A stretch of 64,000 nucleotides of DNA, taken from the NCBI RefSeq assembly GCF_001855555.1, contig NZ_MKCT01000017.1:434001-498000 (forward strand), in the 5' to 3' direction. Within the stretch, counting starts at the first letter, position 1. Each line of letters opens with the position of its first letter. The DNA is from Chromobacterium sphagni (lineage in GTDB: Bacteria > Pseudomonadota > Gammaproteobacteria > Burkholderiales > Chromobacteriaceae). Under the pieces are notes generated by a model. The model was not told the origin of the DNA. It saw only the letters and a program-made list of their open reading frames with translations, and made no database searches. The translations under genes and the position numbers were made by a program. Positions 13,839-21,388 of the stretch are shown piece after piece.

Positions 13839-15632
13839 TCAGACTTTGATGCAGGCCAGCAGCGCGACGTTGCGGGGCCGGGACTCGTTGCCGCCGGTGC
13901 TGTATGTCGCGTAACGCAAATACCTGCCGCTGCCGTTCCACTCTCCCAACAATTCATTTGACGCCTGCCGCGCGCCCAAATCCAGCGGCACGCCGCCATT
14001 GTCCACGAGGACAGTGTCCTGGCCGGCAATATTGCCTGCCGGTGTCGGGATGGCGTGATCGTGTGCCAGATTCTGAGAGGCCTGGTGGCTACCAAAACTG
14101 CGGCCGGCGACGTCTACACCGCCCCCAGCATCCCAGCCGCGGATAAACTCGCCGCGTAGATCTGGCACGCCGAATGTGGTTTTGCCATCGCCAGCGCCGA
14201 ATCGCTCACCAATGGCCGCAAACAGTGCGGCGTAGGTTGCGCGCGATACATCCTGCGCGCCGTTGCAGATGATCCAGCCCGGCGGCGGCGTGTCGCGGGC
14301 GAAATAGGCAATCTGCCCAGGCGGCGCGGCGGCGGTGATGCCATCCTGCGTGGTGGCGGCATCCGCCAGCTGGCGCCACACAGTCCAGCGGCCCTGATAG
14401 CGGCAGCGGTGCCAGAATCCCCCATCGGCAAACGCCTGATAGGTGTGATAGACCATCTCGCCGGTCGCCCTCACGGTCAGTTGGCCGGCCTGTGGGCAGG
14501 GCCAATTCTTGCCCTTGATCGCATTATCGTTGGCGGGGTTGTGGTAAATGCCGGTGATAGTGAGGGTGTCCAGATCTACCGCCGATGCAATGTCCGCCCG
14601 CAGTGGAAATGCATCGGCGATGCCGTAGCCGGCCAAGGTACTGGCTTTGTCGGCTTTGCCGGCCAGCTTCTTGGTCAGGTTGGCGGCGAAGCTGGCGTCA
14701 TTGTCCAGCGCCGCCGCCAGCTCTTGCAGGGTGTTGAGCGCGCCGGGCGCACCGGCCACCACGCCATCAATGGCGGCTTGCAATTCGGCCTTGCTGGCGG
14801 CGTCGGCGATGCCGTAGCCAGCCAAGGTGTTGGCTTTGTCGGCTTTGCCGGCCAGCTTCTTGGTCAGGTTGGCGGCGAAACTGGCGTCATTGTCCAGTGC
14901 CGTCGCCAGCTTTTGCAGGGTGTTGAGCGCGCCGGGCGCACCGGCCACCACGCCATCAATGGCGGCTTGCAATTCGGCCTTGCTGGCGGCGTCGGCGATG
15001 CCGTAGCCGGCCAAGGTGCTGGCTTTGTCGGCTTTGCTCGTCAATTGCTTGGTGATGGTGGCCGCATAGTTGCTGTCATTACCCAGCGCCGCCGCCAGCT
15101 TTTGCAGGGTGTTGAGCGCGCCGGGCGCACCGGCCACCACGCCATCAATGGCGGCTTGCAATTCGACCTTGCTGGCGGCGTCGGCGATGCCGTAGCCGGC
15201 GAGGGTGGTGGGCTTGCCGCTGGCAATCTTGTTCCAGTCCAGCGCTGGCACGTCCGCCGCCGTCATCTGTCGCCCAGCTGCCACGCGGCCTTTCGCATCC
15301 ACCGTCACCATGCCGTAACTACCGGCGGTCACGCCGCTGTTTGCCAGCGTCAGCGCGCCGCTGACATTGCCGCTGCCGTCGAACGTCACGCTCCAGCTAC
15401 CATCCCCGGTCATAGCGAGGTTGCGCGGGGTCTTGAGGCGGTCGGCGTACTCGGCCACCAGCGCGCCGGACACGATGTCGTCTATCTGCTTCTTCAGGTA
15501 CTCGGTGCGCTCCAGCAACTCGGACGGCGCACGGTTGAGCGGGCCGCCGTCGCCGCCCAGCAATCGCTCCGTTACCTCGTAGCGGGTGATGCCGGGCCAA
15601 CCGGGCGTAGCGGGGATGGGAAGGGCTGTCAT
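13839..15632 (-). CDS. H: tail fibre protein H
   Basis: 597 aa. The N-terminal 120 residues attach to the baseplate (phage tail-collar fibre type: LLGGDGGPLNRAPSELLERT). The shaft contains three tandem 63-residue repeats built around TLAGYGIADA and LQAAIDGVVAGAPGALNTLQ. After it comes a pyocin-knob-like segment (ITGIYHNPANDNA, FWHRCRYQGRWTVWRQL), then a tail-collar domain (PPGQIAYFARDTPPPGWIIC, TFGVPDLRGEFIRGWD), and a C-terminal receptor-binding tip ending ARQASNELLGEW...VALLACIKV. It recognises the host surface. Overlaps gpI by 4 bases. Confidence 0.9.
   Translation of the reverse strand: MTALPIPATPGWPGITRYEVTERLLGGDGGPLNRAPSELLERTEYLKKQIDDIVSGALVAEYADRLKTPRNLAMTGDGSWSVTFDGSGNVSGALTLANSGVTAGSYGMVTVDAKGRVAAGRQMTAADVPALDWNKIASGKPTTLAGYGIADAASKVELQAAIDGVVAGAPGALNTLQKLAAALGNDSNYAATITKQLTSKADKASTLAGYGIADAASKAELQAAIDGVVAGAPGALNTLQKLATALDNDASFAANLTKKLAGKADKANTLAGYGIADAASKAELQAAIDGVVAGAPGALNTLQELAAALDNDASFAANLTKKLAGKADKASTLAGYGIADAFPLRADIASAVDLDTLTITGIYHNPANDNAIKGKNWPCPQAGQLTVRATGEMVYHTYQAFADGGFWHRCRYQGRWTVWRQLADAATTQDGITAAAPPGQIAYFARDTPPPGWIICNGAQDVSRATYAALFAAIGERFGAGDGKTTFGVPDLRGEFIRGWDAGGGVDVAGRSFGSHQASQNLAHDHAIPTPAGNIAGQDTVLVDNGGVPLDLGARQASNELLGEWNGSGRYLRYATYSTGGNESRPRNVALLACIKV
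14642..15208 (-). repeat. three 189-bp tandem repeats in the tail fibre shaft
   Basis: The motif tggctttgtcgg recurs at 14642, 14831 and 15020, exactly 189 bases apart, within highly similar flanks; a diverged fourth edge lies at about 15209. Each unit encodes 63 residues, so copy-number change would keep the frame. Confidence 0.9.
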
Positions 15633-16195
15633 GTTCGTATCACTCCTGCGGTATAGGCGCCGTTGGCGCTGGCGTAGCCGTTGGCGATCAGTGTGGCGCC
15701 GGTGAAGTCCAAGCCCCACAGCACGCAACGTGCCGGGGCCACATCATTGAGAATTCTGCGGGCAGCGGCGGCCTGCTCCAGGCTCAGCATCTTGTCGATC
15801 TGCACCCGGTATTCAGGCCAGCCGGCGGGATCGCCTGCGGTGCCGAAGCCATCGGCCACCAGTTCGCCGTCTGCCTGGTAGTGGTGGTTGCCCTCGTTGA
15901 TTCGCACTTCGCCCAGACCGAGGTCGCGGAACACCTGGCGCACAGCCGAGAGGGTTCCCTTGCGGCGGTGGACGGCGACGGAGGAGGCAATCAGGGCGCG
16001 TTGTTGCTCCTCGGTGGCGGCGGCGTCGAAGTTTGCCACGCTGCGGGACCACGCCAGCCAGGGCAGCAGCGGCGCCGGGCAGCGGCGGCTGTCGGCCAGG
16101 CCACGAATCGGCGACGGGTCCAGCGTCAGCGCGCAGGCATCGGCCAGCGCGGCTTCAAGCGGCGTGCGGTTGGGCGGCAGCAGTTGGCGGCTCAT
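15629..16195 (-). CDS. I: tail protein I (baseplate)
   Basis: 188 aa (MSRQLLPPNRTPLEAALADA ... RVQIDKMLSLEQAAAARRIL). The Phage_tail_I family signature is clear: an N-terminal RTPLE segment, ALIASSVAVHRRKGTLSAVRQVF, and a C-terminal GLDFTGATL. P2 gpI is 176 aa. It joins the baseplate wedge with gpJ and connects to the fibres. Starts by overlapping the J stop and ends overlapping the H start, consistent with translational coupling. Confidence 0.93.
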   Translation of the reverse strand: MSRQLLPPNRTPLEAALADACALTLDPSPIRGLADSRRCPAPLLPWLAWSRSVANFDAAATEEQQRALIASSVAVHRRKGTLSAVRQVFRDLGLGEVRINEGNHHYQADGELVADGFGTAGDPAGWPEYRVQIDKMLSLEQAAAARRILNDVAPARCVLWGLDFTGATLIANGYASANGAYTAGVIRT

Positions 16196-17082
16196 TGCGG
16201 CGTCACCGTGATGGCGGCGCAGTCGGGAAACTGGCCAACGCCGCACAGCACGTCCGCCGCCGGACTGGCGATGCTGACACGGTCCACGCCTGGCACATGC
16301 AATGCGGCGTCGATGGCGGAGCGCGGCACGCTGCCGCCGATTTTGCGGCGCTCGGCAAGCATCCGGTCCAGTCGGTCGCGGGCGCCGGCCAGTCCGCCGC
16401 TGGCGGCCTCGCCGCCTGGCTGGTACAGGATGCGGGCATCGATAGCGAATGCCAGCGGCTGGCTGGCGCAGACCTGCACCGTGTCGCACAGCGGACGCAC
16501 GTCCTCGGCGCTCAACGCGGCGGCGACGGTATCGCATAGCGCTGGGCTGGCGATGCCGTCACGGCCCAGCAGCCACACCCGCACCACGCCGCCGGCCGGG
16601 GTATCCACATCGGCATCCAGCACCTCGGCGCTGGCGCTCAAGGCATGAAACAAGTACGCGCCGCGCGGGCCGCCGCTGGCCAGCCCTTCCAGCGCCATCT
16701 GGCAGCGATAGCGCAGCCGGCTGTCGTCTTCCCATAGCGCCTCGGTCGGCGGGGTGACGTTCGGGTTGGCCGGCTGGATCAGCAGCCGCTGCACGCCGTA
16801 GTCTGCGGCGCGGTTGTCGAGATCGGCGCCGGCGGCGTAGGCCAGCAGGCTGGCGCGGGCGGCCTCATTGACGCGCTGGCGCAGCAGCATTTCGCGATAG
16901 CTGGCCAGCTGCAGCGCCATGGTGATCGGCTCGCTTTCCAGTTGCAGCGCGGCGGCGTAGCTCGCGCGCTGCTCAGGCGGGACCCGCGCAAGAAAACCGG
17001 ATTTGTAGGCCTCAAGCAGAGTTTCGTAATCGATGGCATCCACGATGGTCGGCGCGGGCAGGCGGGTCAGGTCTATGGCCAT
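16192..17082 (-). CDS. J: baseplate assembly protein J
   Basis: 296 aa, Baseplate_J family: MAIDLTRLPAPTIVDAIDYE at the start, then ELASYREMLLRQRVNEAARA-like central helix (here ASYREMLLRQRVNEAA) and VTPPTEALWEDDSRLRYRCQ. P2 gpJ is 302 aa. It forms the wedge of the baseplate with gpI and gpW. Lies 4 bases after W and overlaps I. Confidence 0.95.
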   Translation of the reverse strand: MAIDLTRLPAPTIVDAIDYETLLEAYKSGFLARVPPEQRASYAAALQLESEPITMALQLASYREMLLRQRVNEAARASLLAYAAGADLDNRAADYGVQRLLIQPANPNVTPPTEALWEDDSRLRYRCQMALEGLASGGPRGAYLFHALSASAEVLDADVDTPAGGVVRVWLLGRDGIASPALCDTVAAALSAEDVRPLCDTVQVCASQPLAFAIDARILYQPGGEAASGGLAGARDRLDRMLAERRKIGGSVPRSAIDAALHVPGVDRVSIASPAADVLCGVGQFPDCAAITVTPQ

Positions 17083-17086
17083 GCGG

Positions 17087-17443
17087 TCAGCTCCTCAAGG
17101 GAATGGCAAATTGCAGCGGCTGGCCGCCGGCCCGGCGCCTGGCGTCGATGTCGATGGTCAGCGCGCCAGCCGCGGCGCCGGTTCCGGTCTGCAAGAGGAC
17201 GCGTGTCAGTTCTATCCGCGGCTCCCAGGCGGCCAGCGCCATGACGGTGGTGGCCATCGCCTGCATGCGGGTCTTGCCGTTTAGCGGGCGGTCGATCAGG
17301 TCCGGCAGGATGCTGCCGAACTCGCGCCGCTCGATGCGCGAGCTGCGCGGGGTGGTGAGGATGCGGGCGATGGATTGGCGGATGTGGTCGTCATCGTGGA
17401 TGGCGCGGCCGGTGGCGGCGTCCATGCCGGTGTAACTGCTCAT
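17087..17443 (-). CDS. W: baseplate assembly protein W
   Basis: 118 aa from the ATG at 17443, GPW/gp25 family (MSSYTGMDAATGRAI, SIARILTTPRSSRIERREFG, IDRPLNGKTRMQAMATTVMA). The EPRIELTRVLL segment carries the conserved acidic and arginine residues of the gp25 fold. P2 gpW is 115 aa. It is part of the baseplate wedge and helps start sheath assembly. The start overlaps the V stop (ATGA). Confidence 0.95.
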   Translation of the reverse strand: MSSYTGMDAATGRAIHDDDHIRQSIARILTTPRSSRIERREFGSILPDLIDRPLNGKTRMQAMATTVMALAAWEPRIELTRVLLQTGTGAAAGALTIDIDARRRAGGQPLQFAIPLRS

Positions 17444-18111
17444 CGGGGTGGCTCCGTATTGCCGCCGTGCGGGTCGGGGTGGGTGTGGCTGTGCAGCGTC
17501 ACGCCGTTGGACGACAGCGCGCCGCCTTGATGGGTGATGTTGCCGCTGATGGTAGTAGCCGCGCCGCCGGCGCCGCCCGATCCCGCCATGCCGGCGAGGT
17601 AACTGAACAGGCCGGACACGGTAGCTTTCGCCCTGGCTATCACGTCGCCCAGCACGGTCAAGCGGCCCAGGATCGTGACGTTGCCGGTGATGACGGTTTC
17701 CGGGCAACTCACGGTGACGAGTACGGCGGCCTGCACGGTGGCGGTCTGGATGCCGGACACGCTGAGCGCGCCGGCGGCGTGGTTGTAGAGGATGCGGGCG
17801 CCGTCCGGGTAGACGCGCAAATGTTCGTCGGGGCTGTGGGAGGGCGCCGGCCGCTGATCGGAATACAGGCCCAGCAGCACAATGGCGGTCGCCGGGTCGC
17901 CGCTGGGACAGAGCAATATCACCTGCTCGCCCTCGGTGGGCGGGTTCCAGTCGCGGGTCTGGCCAGCGCGCGGCGCGAGCCAGGGTAGCCAGTGGCTGGT
18001 GAGGTCGCCGGATTGCACGCGCACGCGCTCGGCGTCGTGATCCACCTGGGCGATGGTGCCCAGGCGGATCAGCGACTCAATGCGGCGGGAGAGGTCTGCG
18101 TAATCGTCCAT
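17440..18111 (-). CDS. V: baseplate spike protein V
   Basis: 223 aa, Phage_base_V family: an OB-fold N-terminal domain (GTIAQVDHDAERVRVQSGDLTSHWLPWL, GEQVILLCPSGD) followed by a beta-helical needle (ALSVSGIQTATVQAAV..., TVLGDVIARAKATVSG), and a histidine-rich iron-binding tip (LHSHTHPDPHGG) like that of P2 gpV. It is the membrane-piercing spike. First gene of the PV operon. The start codon lies almost at the predicted transcription start, with no ribosome-binding site upstream. Confidence 0.93.
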   Translation of the reverse strand: MDDYADLSRRIESLIRLGTIAQVDHDAERVRVQSGDLTSHWLPWLAPRAGQTRDWNPPTEGEQVILLCPSGDPATAIVLLGLYSDQRPAPSHSPDEHLRVYPDGARILYNHAAGALSVSGIQTATVQAAVLVTVSCPETVITGNVTILGRLTVLGDVIARAKATVSGLFSYLAGMAGSGGAGGAATTISGNITHQGGALSSNGVTLHSHTHPDPHGGNTEPPR

Positions 18112-18178
18112 GCCGGGCAGTTTGCACGGGCCGGCATGGGGTGTCGCGGGGTGGGTGTTGTGTGGCGAGATGGCACAA
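18111..18178 (-). promoter_or_regulatory. late promoter PV with activator dyad
   Basis: Dyad TTGTG-N11-CACAA at 18158-18178, and a -10-like CAAACT (18124-18119) ending 49 bases from the dyad centre. Transcription is predicted to begin at or next to the A of the V start codon. Confidence 0.8.
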
Positions 18179-18370
18179 CCTTGAGACGGGTCGAATTTCG
18201 CCTTACATGAAATTTTAATCAGTTGTTAGGAATTGCACCCAGATCGTTGAGGTATTTTAAATTTATTCTGCATTATTAAGACTTGCTAACAAAACCTATA
18301 TTCTGCGCAATGGCGTACATGGCAGATCAGCGACTTACAAGCGACAGCCTGAGGTTTTGTTAACGACTTT

Positions 18371-18401
18371 AAAAAAACCGCCCACTTTCTCAAGCGGACG
18401 G
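18371..18401 (-). terminator. terminator of the aerolysin-like gene
   Basis: On the minus strand, a 10-bp stem (CCGTCCGCTT / AAGTGGGCGG) with loop GAGA followed by TTTTTTT, about 40 bases after the stop codon. Confidence 0.8.
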
Positions 18402-18442
18402 CATCGGCGACGTGTGGCTGCTCCCTGAAAAAGGCAGTGAGC

Positions 18443-19753
18443 CTACTTGAACGGAGAGACCGCGGAAGGCTTGGCCTGATCCTTGTTTAAAGTGAACCGC
18501 AGGTTCTTCACGCTGCCGGCGATATCTTTCATATCGCTCAACACCGTATAGCGGATCCCGCTGGTTATGGCCGGGCTGCGCGCCACATTCGCCCCTGGCG
18601 CCGCCTGGGCCGGCAGCGGTTCCACCGGGCCCGCGTTGATGGTATAGCCGGTGGAATCTATCGCCGTGAACACCCCGGTGAATTTCTGCTTGAATTTCCG
18701 CTTGGCGATGGCACCAATATAATATTCGATGGTGCTGCGCGAATATTGATTGACAGCCCACGGCCAATCCCATTTCGACGTTTCCGGATTCAGATATTGC
18801 GACAGTAGATCCTGCGCGCCAGTCAGGCCATCTTTGCCGCCAAACTTGGCCAGGTAGAATCTGCGGTCCGATGGATGGCCATTGAGCGCATTGTCGCTGT
18901 AGCGCAGGAAGTTATACAGCTCCGCCTCGTAAGTCATGAACATGTTCGAAGCATAGGGAATATTGGCCTTCTGCTCGAACAGCGTCAGCGTGATCAGCCT
19001 TTTGCTTTTAGGCGGCAATACCGCCCGATATTCGGCGGTTTGCGAGGTGGTGCTGCTGGTGCCATTGGTGGTGGTCCAGTCGGCGCCGGAGGCGATCTCC
19101 ACCGCAACCGAAGACTCGACCCCGCCGATCAAGGGCAAGCCGGCGTTGTACTTGTTGGTCAGCGTTACCTTGCCGCTGACCGCGACCTTGTCGGCCTTGG
19201 ACCAGCTTACCGTAGAGTCGTATTTGAGATTAGCCACCCCGGTATCGGATTGGTCGCTGTAGTTCTCCAGCAGCACGGTTACTACCTTGATCGGCTTCTT
19301 GTTGTACAGCTGGGGAGCCTCCAGCTTCATATCTTCTGGCCCCATCATCCACTGTATATTGGAAAACGCCATTCTGAAACGCTTGTCCGCCCAATAGCCG
19401 CCGGGACCGTTTGGATCGTATTTGGCTTTCATCATGTAGCGGTACTTGGTATCCGGCAATGCCAGGTTATCCAGCATGGTATCGATTCGCTGGTAGTCGA
19501 ACTCCTTGCCCACAGCGGTGTTCTGGTTGGTATTCCCTCCAGTCCAGCCATAGCCAAGGTAATGCGCTAAGGATGCCCACGGTTTGAAAAAACTGTCCGA
19601 AGTCACGATCTTGCGGATCGTCGACTCGTTGTCGACTGACATCTCGTTAAATACCACATCGCTGAATTGCGGGACGGTGTCCGCGCTCATCGCGGCTGGA
19701 TGATGAAGCGAGAATATCGCGGCTGCGGGTAGGATGACTTGGCCAAGCTTCAT
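18443..19753 (-). CDS. secreted aerolysin-family pore-forming protoxin (alpha-toxin-like, no domain 1)
   Basis: 436 aa. Signal peptide 1-24 (cleavage MSA/DTV), strong AAGGAGGA ribosome-binding site. The mature protein matches Aeromonas aerolysin domains 2-4: FFKPWASLAHYLGYGWTGGN (55-74), NYSDQSDTG and DSTVSWSK (164-186), the Ser/Thr-rich insertion-loop region with VEIASGADW and the flanking LPPKSK (212-251), FLRYSDNA, and WDWPWAVNQ (328-336). The N-terminal pertussis-toxin-like domain 1 of aerolysin is absent, as in C. septicum alpha-toxin, and there are no cysteines. The region after about 387 aligns with the aerolysin activation loop and C-terminal propeptide; a single basic site (VARS, 390-393) replaces aerolysin's furin-type cluster. 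It is a likely oligomerising beta-barrel toxin, lying between late genes V and S. Confidence 0.92.
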   Translation of the reverse strand: MKLGQVILPAAAIFSLHHPAAMSADTVPQFSDVVFNEMSVDNESTIRKIVTSDSFFKPWASLAHYLGYGWTGGNTNQNTAVGKEFDYQRIDTMLDNLALPDTKYRYMMKAKYDPNGPGGYWADKRFRMAFSNIQWMMGPEDMKLEAPQLYNKKPIKVVTVLLENYSDQSDTGVANLKYDSTVSWSKADKVAVSGKVTLTNKYNAGLPLIGGVESSVAVEIASGADWTTTNGTSSTTSQTAEYRAVLPPKSKRLITLTLFEQKANIPYASNMFMTYEAELYNFLRYSDNALNGHPSDRRFYLAKFGGKDGLTGAQDLLSQYLNPETSKWDWPWAVNQYSRSTIEYYIGAIAKRKFKQKFTGVFTAIDSTGYTINAGPVEPLPAQAAPGANVARSPAITSGIRYTVLSDMKDIAGSVKNLRFTLNKDQAKPSAVSPFK

Positions 19754-19975
19754 GCTCTGCTCCTCCTTGGGAAGATGTAATGAAAGACCTTACTTATTAT
19801 CTAGGCTCGATAAACCGGCCCGTCTTATGCATAGGAGGAACATTTTGCTGCGGCTCCCCCGGGTGGGGTAGAGCAATGACTCTACCCTGCAGTACCATCC
19901 TACTGTCTTGATGTAATTTTTAGAAACAATAATTAACACATTTTTGTAAATGCCAAGAATATCCAATTTGCATTG

Positions 19976-20340
19976 AAGATCGCCGAGGTGTGCTATTGGC
20001 GCTGAGCATGACCGGGGCCAACCGACACGACTCCATGGCCTTCGAAGCTTTGGTCGATGCGATTCCTGCCGTTCCTGGTTTGCCAGGACGGCCCAGACAA
20101 AAGCCTTACAAGCTGCATGCTGACAAAGGCTATGACTACCGCCGTTGCCGTGAACACCTGAGTCGGCGCGGAATTTTGGTGCGAATTGCCCGTCGCGGAG
20201 TTGAAAGCAGCGAGAGGCTGGGTCGCAACCGTTGGGTGGTGGAGCGTACCCATTCTTGGCTAGCGAGCTTCGGCAAGCTGAGAATCGGTTTCGAGCGGCG
20301 GTTAGATACACATTACGCCTTGCTCAAGCTGGCCTTCTAA
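19976..20340 (+). pseudogene. IS5-family transposase, C-terminal fragment
   Basis: About 120 residues beginning DRRGVLLALSMTGANRHDSM and continuing LHADKGYD, RWVVERTHSWLASF and GFERRLDTHYALLKL, the C-terminal catalytic part of an IS5-type DDE transposase with the final Glu in VVERT. The N-terminal half, with the first catalytic Asp, is missing and replaced by the toxin-side sequence, so it cannot be active. The element's right inverted end follows at 20365-20382. Confidence 0.85.
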
Positions 20341-20383
20341 TGGATCTGTCTGCGATTTATCGACAGGTTTTGTTAGCGAGTCT

Positions 20384-20405
20384 AAACCCGCTTCGGCGGG
20401 TTTTT
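20384..20405 (+). terminator. rho-independent terminator
   Basis: AAACCCGC, TTCG tetraloop, GCGGGTTT, TTT, directly after the right IS end. Oriented rightward. Confidence 0.75.
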
Positions 20406-20507
20406 AATTTGTTAGCACTGTGTTGCTTTGCGCACATACTATTTGGAAGTTGATCAATACTATTAGCCTCATATGTGTAAACAGCAAGGGTAGAAGGAGT
20501 TGCAGTC

Positions 20508-20687
20508 ATGAATGACCCTGAACATAAGGTAGAAATCACCTCCGGCGAGTCCTTGCTTGCAGATGAGTCATATATTGCAGGTGGCGATTTTGAAGGGCTG
20601 ATTTGTTTAGTGCAGATGCGCTATGGCCTTACGCGAGAAGAGGCTGAAAATCAAGTTAAAGCTTTCTTGGATGAATGTGGGGGGTGA
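20508..20687 (+). CDS. small acidic hypothetical protein, paralogue of the next gene
   Basis: 59 aa (MNDPEHKVEITSGESLLADE ...), ribosome-binding site AAGGAG 8 bases before the ATG. Its second half (FEGLICLVQMRYGLTREEAENQVKAFL) resembles the following protein's MNSFIRLLQLRYGMSYEEASGLLMDFL. The two genes are separated by 2 bases and face right, against the late operon, so they form a separate cargo unit beside the toxin element. No known family; small acidic helical proteins of this kind could be protein inhibitors, but nothing in the sequence shows that. Confidence 0.6.
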   Translation: MNDPEHKVEITSGESLLADESYIAGGDFEGLICLVQMRYGLTREEAENQVKAFLDECGG

Positions 20688-20689
20688 GT

Positions 20690-20893
20690 ATGAGCGAATC
20701 TGTCGTAAGTCCAGTATTAAAAAGCCAAGTAACTGTGGATGATGAAATGAATAGCTTCATTCGTTTGCTGCAGTTGCGCTATGGAATGAGCTATGAAGAG
20801 GCTAGTGGATTGTTGATGGATTTTTTGAAACTATTTCATAGGGAGTTAGAAGGTGTCGCCAAAGAGCCTGATGGCAGAAAAAATAGCAGGTAA
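20690..20893 (+). CDS. small hypothetical protein, paralogue of the preceding gene
   Basis: 67 aa from the ATG at 20690 (MSESVVSPVLKSQVTVDDEM), chosen because it follows the upstream stop by 2 bases with GGGGTGAG as a ribosome-binding site. Shares the helical core LRYG(M)SYEEA with the upstream protein. Ends before a terminator at 20914. AT-richer than the phage late genes. No function assigned. Confidence 0.6.
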   Translation: MSESVVSPVLKSQVTVDDEMNSFIRLLQLRYGMSYEEASGLLMDFLKLFHRELEGVAKEPDGRKNSR

Positions 20894-20913
20894 TTCGTTG
20901 TGGCAGTAAATTA

Positions 20914-20942
20914 AGAGGGAGTGGCAATGCCACTCCCTTTTT
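20914..20942 (+). terminator. terminator after the small paralogue pair
   Basis: AGGGAGTGGC, AAT, GCCACTCCCT, TTTTTT. It stops rightward transcription before it enters the late genes on the other strand. Confidence 0.8.
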
Positions 20943-21388
20943 TAATTAGATAGGTGAGTCAATATTTGGTCACGGACGACTTCGATATCGGCGGCGGCGA
21001 AGCCCAGCAGCTCGCGCGCCGGATATTGCGTCTCGCGGCGGCTGCGCCGGCTGACGCGGTCGCGCAGGCCGTATTGATGGACGCGGGCGATACGTTCCAC
21101 CTGGCCGACGAAAGCAACGGCGGCGCCGTTGGTGGTGGCTTCCACCTTCAGCCACTTGGAGGCGCGCAACTTGCTGAACATCTGGCGGCGGATTTTGCCC
21201 TTCTTTGCGCGGAATTGCGGCTTGCGTGGCGCGAACTCGCTGCCGTCCGGGTTGAGCTGGTCGCGGATGCGTTGCTGCTGGCTGGCGCGCAGCGCTTTGG
21301 CGATGTCGCGGGCCAGCGCGCGGCGGGCCGCCGGCTCCACCCGCTGCAACAGGCCGGACAGCTCGGTTTCAAGCTGCATCATGTTCAT
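20942..21388 (-). CDS. S: tail completion protein S
   Basis: 148 aa, Phage_tail_S / virion morphogenesis family (LRASQQQRIRDQLNPDGSEF, PRKPQFRAKKGKIRRQMFSKLR, RVHQYGLRDRV, ETQYPARELLGF). P2 gpS is 150 aa. It joins tail and head at the end of assembly. It overlaps the R stop by 20 bases. In P2 it would be followed by V; here the toxin unit and two small genes intervene. Confidence 0.92.
   Translation of the reverse strand: MNMMQLETELSGLLQRVEPAARRALARDIAKALRASQQQRIRDQLNPDGSEFAPRKPQFRAKKGKIRRQMFSKLRASKWLKVEATTNGAAVAFVGQVERIARVHQYGLRDRVSRRSRRETQYPARELLGFAAADIEVVRDQILTHLSN

Larger units (their letters stand above)
18280..20382. mobile_element. IS5-type-bounded unit carrying the aerolysin-like toxin gene
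   Basis: The left end, 18280-18297 (gacttgctaacaaaacct), and the right end, 20365-20382, are inverted copies with 17 of 18 bases matching. A second inverted copy of the end sits at 18352-18367, so the left side looks like a deleted element of about 88 bases. The right side keeps the C-terminal part of an IS5-family transposase. The toxin gene lies between them. I could not identify a target-site duplication, so whether the unit moved as a whole is inference. Confidence 0.65.

Noticed and set aside
14642-15208. Regular repeats that could suggest a CRISPR or satellite array
   Set aside because: 189-bp coding repeats in frame inside the fibre gene, with no spacer-like unique segments.
14409-15656. 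Antisense frame over the tail fibre repeats
   Set aside because: Its repeats are only the complement of the fibre repeats.
18280-18367. An independent MITE of about 88 bp
   Set aside because: Its ends match the IS5 right end at 20365-20382, so a deleted left part of the same element is simpler; no target duplication was found to support a separate insertion.
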